Positions 26,591 through 35,400 of a DNA stretch of 37,029 bases are shown piece by piece. This stretch comes from Candidatus Omnitrophota bacterium (GTDB lineage Bacteria > Omnitrophota > Gorgyraeia > Gygaellales > Profunditerraquicolaceae), in assembly GCA_003644385.1 (NCBI GenBank), contig QNCD01000007.1:1-37029 (forward strand), given 5' to 3'. A program made the position numbers and the translations under genes. The notes below the pieces were generated by a model. That model was not told the origin of the DNA. It worked only from the letters and a program-made list of their open reading frames with translations, and did no database searches. Within the stretch, counting starts at the first letter, position 1. Each line of letters opens with the position of its first letter.

Positions 26591-26647
26591 ACTCGTAGAG
26601 CTGTAGACTAGACCCGAGCATTAATGACTTTCGAACTTATATATGAT

Positions 26648-26721
26648 GCGCCTGTAGCTCAATTGGATAGAGCGCCAGCCTTCGGAGCTGGGCGTTGCTG
26701 GTTCGACTCCAGCCAGGCGCA
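26648..26721 (+). tRNA. tRNA-Arg(TCG)
   Basis: Acceptor GCGCCTG/CAGGCGC, anticodon arm CCAGC-CTTCGGA-GCTGG, T arm GCTGG-TTCGACT-CCAGC. Confidence 0.96.
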
Positions 26722-26730
26722 TTATTTAGT

Positions 26731-26762
26731 TCGGAGTACGGTGTACGGTGTACGGAGTGAGG
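26731..26762 (+). repeat. GTAC-rich intergenic repeat
   Basis: TCGGAGTACGGTGTACGGTGTACGGAGTGAGG after tRNA-Arg; same word set as 861-895 and 6593-6647. Confidence 0.55.
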
Positions 26763-26819
26763 GCGTTTTTGGATTAATTAAAATAGTGGAGCCGAAGGGA
26801 ATTTTATGCTAATATATTT

Positions 26820-27938
26820 TTGATGTTAAATAGACAAAAATCCAGTAGACCCATCCGAAAAAGATATAAAAAAGTAGTTATTTTTTTATATCTTTTTTTG
26901 TTTTTATTTCCTTTTATGATTTTGGCCCAGGAGGTTCTTACAGAGAGGAATAAAGCAATATGCGAAGCTATGCAAAAAGGCGCAGAAATTTCCGATTCAG
27001 GCGATTTATCCTTAAAGGTTGAAAATAATGCCCAGCTTCTGGAACCGATTGAGTTACCGGGGCAGGATTATATACAGCAGTTCACATTTAGGGATTATAT
27101 TTTAGATTTATGTATAATGTTAGGCTACATGACCGGAGATACCACTTACGATTTTGATAACCACACCAGCGAATTAAAATTTCCTCTTGGCAATGGCGTA
27201 ATCGGCGGGAATCTCAGTTTAGGTTATGGTAATTTCTCAGTTAATAGCGAAGCCTGGGTGCCATTCACTAATCATGTACGCGAGAAAATGACGGATAAGG
27301 ATTGGGCACTTGGGATTTTAATTTCATCTACTGATTCGAATACGGATGCGGATGCTCTCATATGGGATGCTAACCTGCGATACGATTTTTTTAATAAAAG
27401 CCTTTTTTCTGATGAAGAAAATTTGGCCTTACAGGAATCTGATTTTTTAAAAATTGGTGTTTTATTGGGATATAAGTATGAAAGATTTGATTTCGACATG
27501 TCTGATTTATACTATGAGGTTGACCTATTGGGGGGTAACCAGGGCCAAACGCTTTATCAGGGTGATACGGTTTTGACTTACCATATTAAATATAATCTTC
27601 CGTATATTGGCTTAGCAGCAGATGTATTACGAGAAAGCTATGGAGTCAGGGTTAACCTAAAATATTCTTTCTATCCCACTGCCGAGGATGAAGATAACCA
27701 TCTTCTAAGAGGGCTGACCTTCTATGGAGATTATGATGATGGGTCAGCGGTGATTGGCAGTATGCAAGGATTTTGGAAAATTAATCAAGGCTGGGAATTA
27801 CGGGCGGGATTAGATGGGACTTTAATCAGTATTGATGGAAGAACCTGGGAGGAAAGCCATGATCCGTCATGGGATAGAGACCAGGATACAGATAGCTTAC
27901 AGGGAATACTTTGGTTAGGCTTAAGTTACAAATTCTAA
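26820..27938 (+). CDS. omptin-like outer-membrane beta-barrel protein, putative protease
   Basis: Signal peptide; DKDW, LGYKYERFDFD, YNLPYIGLAAD, AEDEDNHLLRGLTFYGDYD, C-terminal aromatic YKF; pattern similar to OmpT. Confidence 0.65.
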   Translation: MMLNRQKSSRPIRKRYKKVVIFLYLFLFLFPFMILAQEVLTERNKAICEAMQKGAEISDSGDLSLKVENNAQLLEPIELPGQDYIQQFTFRDYILDLCIMLGYMTGDTTYDFDNHTSELKFPLGNGVIGGNLSLGYGNFSVNSEAWVPFTNHVREKMTDKDWALGILISSTDSNTDADALIWDANLRYDFFNKSLFSDEENLALQESDFLKIGVLLGYKYERFDFDMSDLYYEVDLLGGNQGQTLYQGDTVLTYHIKYNLPYIGLAADVLRESYGVRVNLKYSFYPTAEDEDNHLLRGLTFYGDYDDGSAVIGSMQGFWKINQGWELRAGLDGTLISIDGRTWEESHDPSWDRDQDTDSLQGILWLGLSYKF

Positions 27939-28015
27939 ATTACGTATAACCTGCCCAAAAAATCCATTTTAAATTTATTCATATCCTTGTTTTACCCCCT
28001 ATAACAAATCATGTA

Positions 28016-28044
28016 TTGAAAATACATCTGATTTTTGTTAAAAT
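28016..28044 (+). promoter_or_regulatory. putative promoter upstream of the tRNA-Lys leader
   Basis: TTGAAA (28016-28021), 17-nt spacer, TAAAAT (28039-28044). Confidence 0.55.
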
Positions 28045-28288
28045 ATATTGGTTTATTCTAGGCCATTAAGACTCTGTGCCATAAAGATTGGCGGGTGTGG
28101 CAAAGTATTGCGGTGGACATTAACAGATGACTAAAAGCAAATATATTAACTCCTCGCAGCCAATGGTCTTTATAGTTGCTGCTCGGAGTAAATTTTCATA
28201 ATGTAACAGCTGGAAAATTTACGGCCATTAATTCATAACCTTAGCAAACTTAGATAGAATCATGAATAATGGCTGACAAATAAATTTA

Positions 28289-28361
28289 GGGCCATTAGCT
28301 CAATTGGCAGAGCAGGACACTCTTAATGTCAAGGTCGAAGGTTCGACTCCTTCATGGCCCA
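28289..28361 (+). tRNA. tRNA-Lys(CTT)
   Basis: Acceptor GGGCCAT/ATGGCCC, anticodon loop CTCTTAA, T arm GAAGG-TTCGACT-CCTTC. Confidence 0.95.
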
Positions 28362-28448
28362 CGGATTTTTTACGTAATAAAAAATGAGTCCCGAGCTTCA
28401 ATATATCATTATAATATTATTAGAAGCGAGGGGTGGCTAAGATTATAA

Positions 28449-28880
28449 ATGAAAGAAAAAAAATACCAAATATTAGAGCATACCGCAGATATAGGCATCA
28501 AGGTTAAAGGTAAAGATTTAAAAGAATTATTTAAAAATGCCGCTGTTGCGATGTTTGATATTATTGTTGAAAAAAAACCAGAAAACACACAGAATGGCTT
28601 GGATTCCAAGAAGATTTTCATCCGGCAGGAGGCTCAAAATTCAGAAGAGTTATTTATTAACTGGTTAAACGAATTACTTTCTTTATCGGCGGCAAAAGAG
28701 ATGATTTTTGAAGATTTCCAGATTAATAAATTAGATGAAGAAAATCTCATTGCGCAAGTAAGAGGCGTAGATACAAATAAATATAAAGTAAATACAGAAA
28801 TCAAAGCCGCCACTTACCATGGCTTAAAGATTGAAAAAGGAAGCACTGGATGGCAGGCAGAGGTTATCTTTGACGTTTAA
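28449..28880 (+). CDS. archease
   Basis: YQILEHTADIGIKVKGKDLKELFKNAAVAMFDII...WLNELLSL; directly upstream of rtcB. Confidence 0.92.
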   Translation: MKEKKYQILEHTADIGIKVKGKDLKELFKNAAVAMFDIIVEKKPENTQNGLDSKKIFIRQEAQNSEELFINWLNELLSLSAAKEMIFEDFQINKLDEENLIAQVRGVDTNKYKVNTEIKAATYHGLKIEKGSTGWQAEVIFDV

Positions 28881-28885
28881 TCTCT

Positions 28886-30346
28886 ATGGCTGAATCATGG
28901 AGCGGGACTTTAGAAAAAATAGATAATTACCGTTGGCGTATTTCTAAATCCTACAAGCCGGGAATGCGCGTTCCGGGAATTATTTATGCAGATGAAAAGC
29001 TTTTAAAAGATATACGCCAGGATAAAGCAGCAGAGCAGGTGGCTAATGTGGCATTTTTACCGGGGATAGTACATGCTTCTTTAGCTATGCCGGATATACA
29101 CTGGGGGTATGGTTTTTCTATAGGGGGGGTGGCGGCAACCGATATTGAGGCAGGAGGAGTAATTTCTCCTGCAGGCGTGGGCTACGATATCAACTGTGGC
29201 GTAAGGCTCTTAAAGACTAATTTTAAATACGACGAGATAAAGGATAAAATCAAGGGTTTAGTCTATGTATTATTTTCCGATATACCTTCAGGCGTAGGCT
29301 CAAAAGGAGATATCCGGGTAAGCGAAAGAGAAGAGAGAGAGATTTTAGTAAAGGGTGCTGAGTGGGCAGTCAAGAGAGGATACGGTTGCCAGGAAGATTT
29401 AGATAATACAGAAGAATCCGGCGCTATGCAGGGAGCGGATCCTTCAGCTGTTTCTGAAAGGGCTTACGAAAGAGGCAAGGCGCAATCTGGAACCCTTGGC
29501 TCGGGAAATCATTTTTTGGAAGTACAGGTTATTGATCAGCTTTACGACCGTGATATTTGTGATGAATTACAGCTTACGTTAGGTCAAATAACTATAATGA
29601 TTCATTCCGGATCACGGGGTTTAGGTTATCAGGTCTGCGATGATTATACCAAGAGCATGATTCGTTGCCTTCAGAAATATAATATTAATGTTCCCGACCG
29701 GCAGCTCGCCTGCGCCCCGGTTAATTCTCCCGAAGCTAAAAGTTATCTAGGGGCGATGAAGTGCGCTGCGAACTATGCCTGGGCAAATAGGCAGTGCCTT
29801 ACGCATTTGACTCGTCTTGTTTTTGAGAAGGTTTTTAATAGATCTTGGCATAAGATGGATATGCATTTGATTTATGACGTCGCGCATAATATTGCCAAAA
29901 TAGAAAAATATGTTATTGGCAGTAAAGAGAAAAAATTATGCGTACACAGAAAAGGCGCCACTCGTTCATTCGGGCCAGGTCAGCCGGGACTTCCTGAAAG
30001 ATATAAAAAGATCGGACAACCGGTAATAATCCCCGGAGACATGGGCAGGAATTCTTATCTACTTGTGGGCACGCAAAAGGCTATGGATGAGACTTTTGGC
30101 TCTACTTGCCACGGCGCAGGAAGAGTAAAATCCCGTAGTGCAGCGATTAAATCTATAAATATGAACTTATTAATGAAGGAGTTGGAATCTAAGGGTATTA
30201 CGGTGAAGTCTTCTGGCAGGGGGACAATTGCCGAAGAAGCACCTTTGGCTTATAAAGATGTGAATCAGGTAGTGGATGTGGTGCATAATGCCGGAATTTC
30301 TAAGCGCGTCTGCCGGATGCGACCGCTAGGGGTCATTAAAGGCTAA
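28886..30346 (+). CDS. rtcB: RtcB-family RNA-splicing/repair ligase
   Basis: MPDIHWGYGFSIGGVAATD, GVGYDINCGVRLL, GTLGSGNHFLEVQ, HRKGATRSFGPGQ. Confidence 0.96.
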   Translation: MAESWSGTLEKIDNYRWRISKSYKPGMRVPGIIYADEKLLKDIRQDKAAEQVANVAFLPGIVHASLAMPDIHWGYGFSIGGVAATDIEAGGVISPAGVGYDINCGVRLLKTNFKYDEIKDKIKGLVYVLFSDIPSGVGSKGDIRVSEREEREILVKGAEWAVKRGYGCQEDLDNTEESGAMQGADPSAVSERAYERGKAQSGTLGSGNHFLEVQVIDQLYDRDICDELQLTLGQITIMIHSGSRGLGYQVCDDYTKSMIRCLQKYNINVPDRQLACAPVNSPEAKSYLGAMKCAANYAWANRQCLTHLTRLVFEKVFNRSWHKMDMHLIYDVAHNIAKIEKYVIGSKEKKLCVHRKGATRSFGPGQPGLPERYKKIGQPVIIPGDMGRNSYLLVGTQKAMDETFGSTCHGAGRVKSRSAAIKSINMNLLMKELESKGITVKSSGRGTIAEEAPLAYKDVNQVVDVVHNAGISKRVCRMRPLGVIKG

Positions 30347-30361
30347 CCAGAGAGGAAGATA

Positions 30362-31630
30362 ATGCTGGATATTAAATTTATTAGAGATAATTTAGAGTTA
30401 GTGAAAACTTCAATTAAGAACCGGGGCCTTAAAATAGACTTAGAGGAAATAATTCAAATTGATAATTCAAGGAGAGAGGTTTTAAAGGAGCTTGATTCAT
30501 TGCGCGCAAAGAAGAATGAGGCAAACCGGGAAATAAGCGCTTTATTGAAAGCAAAGAAAGATGTCAAACCAAAGATCGCCGCGATGAAAGAGGCCGCGGA
30601 TAAAATCGATGCGCTGGAAGCAAAATTAAAAGAAATAAATCCCAGCCTGGAAAGCAGCCTGCTGAATATTCCAAACATTGCACATTATTCTGTACCGGTG
30701 GGAGACGCTTCCAAAAAAGAGATTAGTTCTTCCTGGGGAAAAAAGCGCGATTTTGATTTTCCGCCGGTTTCCCATATAGAATTAGCGGAAAATCTGGATA
30801 TTATTGATTTTCCCAGAGCTACAAAAATTAGCGCTACTAATTTTATCCTCTATAAGGGATGGGCAGCTAAGTTAGAGAGAGCGCTAATTAACTTTATGCT
30901 GGATTTGCACACCAAAAAACATGGATATACCGAAATATTCCCCCCATTTTTAGTCAACCGCGCTTCGATGACAGGCACAGGCCAGCTTCCCAAACTGGAA
31001 GAAGATATGTATAGGTTTAAAGATGACGATTTATTTCTTATCCCTACTGCAGAAGTACCGCTAACCAATATACACCGCGATGAGATCTTAAATGAAGAAG
31101 ACCTGCCGATTTATTATGCCGCCTATACAGCTTGTTTTAGAAGAGAAGCCGGCTCTTACGGGAAAGATACCAAAGGTTTAATCCGCGTTCATCAATTTGA
31201 TAAAGTAGAATTAGTCAAGTTTGTCCGGCCGCAAGATTCTTATGCAGAATTAGAAAAATTACTTCAGGATGCCCGGGAAGTACTTCAACTTTTAGATTTA
31301 CCTTATAGGGTTATAATATTGCCTACTGCGGATATAAGCTTTGCTGCAAGTAAATGTTATGATTTAGAGGTTTATGCTCCGGGAATAGATAAATGGCTGG
31401 AGGTTTCCAGCTGCAGCAATTTTGAAAGTTTCCAGGCAAGGCGTGCCAATATAAGATTCCGTAATAAAGATACCAAAGAATTGGATTTCGTTCACACCCT
31501 TAACGGTTCGGGCATTGCCTTGGCGCGTACAATGGTCGCGATATTAGAAAATTATCAGCAAAAAGACGGTTCGATACTAGTGCCTAAAGTATTAAAACCT
31601 TACGTTGATGGCAAAGAAAGAATTCAGTAA
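30362..31630 (+). CDS. serS: seryl-tRNA synthetase
   Basis: MLDIKFIRDNLELVKTSIKNRG, coiled-coil arm, TGTGQLPKLEEDMY, FRREAGSYGKDTKGLIRVHQFDKVE. Confidence 0.96.
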   Translation: MLDIKFIRDNLELVKTSIKNRGLKIDLEEIIQIDNSRREVLKELDSLRAKKNEANREISALLKAKKDVKPKIAAMKEAADKIDALEAKLKEINPSLESSLLNIPNIAHYSVPVGDASKKEISSSWGKKRDFDFPPVSHIELAENLDIIDFPRATKISATNFILYKGWAAKLERALINFMLDLHTKKHGYTEIFPPFLVNRASMTGTGQLPKLEEDMYRFKDDDLFLIPTAEVPLTNIHRDEILNEEDLPIYYAAYTACFRREAGSYGKDTKGLIRVHQFDKVELVKFVRPQDSYAELEKLLQDAREVLQLLDLPYRVIILPTADISFAASKCYDLEVYAPGIDKWLEVSSCSNFESFQARRANIRFRNKDTKELDFVHTLNGSGIALARTMVAILENYQQKDGSILVPKVLKPYVDGKERIQ

Positions 31631-32303
31631 GCAAACAGCTCCTTCCAAAGAAAAGCCTTTTCCTTATCAAGATCAGCAGACGCCTGCTGTAAGAGCTTCT
31701 GTTTTTTCCGGCCGCAGCTTTACACTCATTAAGTTAATTTTAGGGATTTGTTTACTTCCTTTTGTATACGGATATACATTTAGTTTTTTAAATGAGCTGT
31801 ATCTTATTGATAAATTATCTCAGAAAATATTTTGGGCAGGCTTGGTTGCTTTTTTAATCGTTTATCTTTTTATATGGGAGCCAGCAAATATTTATTTAAA
31901 AGGCCAGCGTATCTTACAATTAGTTTTTAATTTTTTTAGCCCTCTGGTCAAGGTAGCGCCGTTTCTGTTGCCGATTTATACAATAATCATTTTTATCTTA
32001 TATGCAACAATATCTTTTAGATTTCAATCTCCGGCTATAACTAATATTACACTTTTTCTTGCAGGTTTTAGTGTAGGGTTGCACCTGATTTTTAGCGCAA
32101 AATCAATGCGCACCAAGCAAAAGGATTTTTTAAAAGCAAATTATATTTTTGGCTTCCCCTTGATTTATCTCATTAATTTGACTATACTTGCTTTTTGTTT
32201 TAGTTTAGTTTTTCGAACTTTCTCATTCGCGACTTTTATAAATACCGCTTTTCAGTCAGGGATAAATATATTCAGTTCTATAATTAAGCAGCTTTTTTTC
32301 TAA
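31608..32303 (+). CDS. hypothetical multi-pass membrane protein
   Basis: Several hydrophobic segments; ATG 31608 overlaps the end of serS. Confidence 0.65.
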   Translation: MAKKEFSKQTAPSKEKPFPYQDQQTPAVRASVFSGRSFTLIKLILGICLLPFVYGYTFSFLNELYLIDKLSQKIFWAGLVAFLIVYLFIWEPANIYLKGQRILQLVFNFFSPLVKVAPFLLPIYTIIIFILYATISFRFQSPAITNITLFLAGFSVGLHLIFSAKSMRTKQKDFLKANYIFGFPLIYLINLTILAFCFSLVFRTFSFATFINTAFQSGINIFSSIIKQLFF

Positions 32304-32342
32304 AGATTTGTTTGACTGAATTATCAATATTAAGTTAGATCC

Positions 32343-32429
32343 GGTGGGGTTCGGGAGAGGTTTAACCGGCCTGTCTTGAAAAGAGATGAAGACGCAAGCC
32401 TTCCGTGAGTTCGAATCTCACCCCCACCG
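32343..32429 (+). tRNA. tRNA-Ser(TGA) with irregular anticodon stem
   Basis: Acceptor GGTGGGG/CCCCACC, D stem CGG/CCG, loop CTTGAAA, variable arm GAAGACGCAAGCCTTC, T arm GTGAG-TTCGAAT-CTCAC; anticodon stem CCTGT/AGAGA pairs at 3/5. Confidence 0.8.
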
Positions 32430-32459
32430 CTTTTAAAGTATTAAAAAACGAGATAAAAA

Positions 32460-35400
32460 ATGAAATTTCCGGTTAAAAATATATTTAGAAAAAAAAGCAT
32501 ATTAATCCGCACTACCTTATTATCTTGGTTAGTAATTATTTTGACCCTGGAGATATTTATTTTTTCTTTCATCCCCTATCAGAGAAAAACCTTAAAAGAG
32601 GATTTAGAACTGCAGGCTAAAGCTATTACTTCTTCTTTACGCGATACGACACTAACTTCGATTGACCTGGAGGATTATAGCCTGATAACCAAACAGTACA
32701 GTTCTATTTTAAGCGAAAACCCCTTTGTACTTTATTTAGTTATCACCCGCAGGGATGGATTTTCTTTAATATTTACTAAATATAATAGAAAGGCCTATGA
32801 TACGGATTATCTGCAGGGGGTTTGGGTTGAACCACTGCCCACAGGAAATAGCGGTTACAGTTTTATAGAAACCAAAATAATACCGGAGCGTACTTTTCAC
32901 TATAAATCACCGATTGAATATTTAGATACTCAATGGGGCTGGATGCACGTAGGCCTTTCTTTAGAAAAATATTATAATGACCTTAAAACTTTTTATTTAC
33001 ATAGCGTCTGGCTTGCTATTTTATGTATCCTCGTCGGGTTACTAATTGCTTTTTTCTTTTCAAGGCAATTAGTCAATCCGATTTATAAGTTGAGCAAAGT
33101 TGTGGAAAGTTTTGGCAAAGGGGATTTTTCGCTCAGGGCAGAAGTATCCTCAGGAGACGAAATAGAAAATTTAGCTTCCTCTTTTAATCGAATGGCACAG
33201 ACTTTAGAAAATTCTCAAAAAGAGCTAATCACCGCTAAGGAGTATATTGAAAATATTATAAGCTCAATAACCGATGCTTTAATTGTTACTGATAAGGCTT
33301 TAAATATTAAGCTTGTAAATAAGGCTGCTTACAACATTTTAGGATATTATGAGAAGGAGTTATTTAATAATCCTTTAAGCGTAATTTTCAGGGAAGATGA
33401 CTACGTAAATTTTGTAAATCACGATTTATTAGTGTTAGTTAAAAACGGCTCTATCATAAACAGAGAGTTAAATTGTAAGACGCGGGACGGCAGGGTTATT
33501 CCTACGCTTTTCTCAGGCGCAGTGATGAGAAGTGATAATGGCTCGCTAGAGGGCATAGTTATAATAATAAAAGAGATTACTGACCGTAAACAAATAGAGA
33601 TGGCATTACGAGACAGCGAGCAGCGCTATAGATTCCTTTTTGAGCAAGCTCCAATAGGAATAGGCCTTATGACCGCTGAGGGCAGAATAATTGCAAGTAA
33701 CCACGCAATGCAGGAAATTTTCGGGTATTCCAAAAAGGAATTTGAAAAGATAAATGATAGAGATTTATACGTGCAGCCGCAGGATAGAAATCTTTTATTG
33801 GATAAAATGAATGAGAAAGAAAGCGTTGGCAATTTTCAGGCTCTATTAAGACGCAAGGACATTTCTGTATTTGAAGCTATTTTAAACGTTTCCAAAATCC
33901 GTATTATGGGTAAGGATTTGTTTCAGACTACCTATTTTGATTTATCCGAGAGGAAGAAGATCGAGGATCAGTTTAAAGAAGCAAAGGAAAAAGCAGAGCT
34001 TTTATATAAAGTTGTGCCCAGCGCCATTTTTACGGTGGATAAAGAGCGCCGTATTACAAGCTGGAATGATAAGGCTAAGGAGATTACCGGATATAGCTTT
34101 CAGGAAGTCGTAGGCAAAGAATGTTCTTTATTTGCTAAAGCTCCCTGTGAAGACAAGTGCGGCCTTTATAGTGAAGATATAGATAAGCCAGTGATTGCAA
34201 GAGAATGCATGATTATATGCAAGGGTGGAGAAAAAAGAATAATTTCCAAGAATGCGGACTTTTTAAAAGACGCCAGCGGCAATATTATCGGAGGCATAGA
34301 GAGCTTTGAGGATATCACCGAGCGTAAGAAAACCGAGGGAATATTAAAAGAGAGCGAAAAAAAATTCAGAGACCTGGCGGAATTATTACCTCAAACTATT
34401 TTTGAATTCGACACTAATTTAAAAATAAGATTTGCAAACAAGATAGCATTTGATGTTTTCGGCTATCAGCCTGAAGATCTCGATAAAGGTCTGGATGTAC
34501 TTGATATGTTGGCTCTAGCGGATAGGGATAAGGCTGCAAAGATACTGCAAAGGGTTTTGAAAGGAGAGAGAGTCGGGGGCCTGGAATTCAGCGCAGTAAA
34601 AAAAGACGGTAATATCTTCCCCTGTATTATATATGTTAATCCTATTCTTAGCGAAAATAAAGTTACGGGAATAAGAAGCGTTCTTGTTGATATTACTGAG
34701 CGTAAAGAAATAGAGCGGGCTTTACGGGAGTCGGAAGAAAAAATGCGTGCGGTGCTGGAAAATTCCCCTGATGTTATCTTAAGTATCAATCGCCAATATA
34801 ATATTCTTTTTGTTAACCGTTTAGGAATGGATGGCCGGATTATAATCGGCGAATCCTGTCTTAATTTTGTAAAGCAAGAATTCCGCTTGCCAATGAAAGA
34901 ATGTATCGACAGGGTGTTTGCCAGCGCGGAGAATGACAGTATCGAGTTGGCCGGCATAGACGGAAAATGGTATTCTTGCCGTCTTGCTTCTATCAGAAAA
35001 GAAGGAACGGTAAGTAACGTTATTATAATCGGAACGGATGATACTCAAAGGAAGGCGGCAGAGGATGCACTGAGGAAGGCATATCACGAGATAAAAACTA
35101 CTCAAAACCAGCTTAATGTAGCAGAAAAGATGGCGGCTATCGGAAGAATCGCCAGCGGCGTTGCGCACGAAATTAAGAACCCTCTGGCCATCATCATGCA
35201 GGGAGTGGAATATCTTTCTAACGTAAATAAAACAAAAGATAAAAATATCAATTCTACTTTATTATTTATGAATGATGCCGTAGTAAGAGCGAACAGGATA
35301 GTTAAAGGCATATTGGATTATTCGAGTATGACTAAAATGGATTTTGAGATGCAAAACTTGAGTAATTTAATAATTAACTGTTTATTATTGCTTAAGGTGC

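Noticed and set aside
26391-26645. tmRNA or other known ncRNA
   Set aside because: A short stretch (GCTTCAATCGCTTAATAC) looked like a tag-end, but the frame has an early stop and there is no tmRNA 5'/3' tRNA-like domain; treated as a tRNA-Arg-like remnant instead.
26624-26812. 62-aa ORF MTFELIYDAPVAQLDRAPAFGAGRCW...
   Set aside because: It is a translation of the tRNA-Arg gene; VAQLDRAPAFGAG is a classic spurious tRNA-derived peptide.
32342-32429. tRNA-Sec
   Set aside because: An 8-bp acceptor is possible (C32342-G32429) and the variable arm is long, but the anticodon is TGA (Ser), not TCA, and the D arm is Ser-like.
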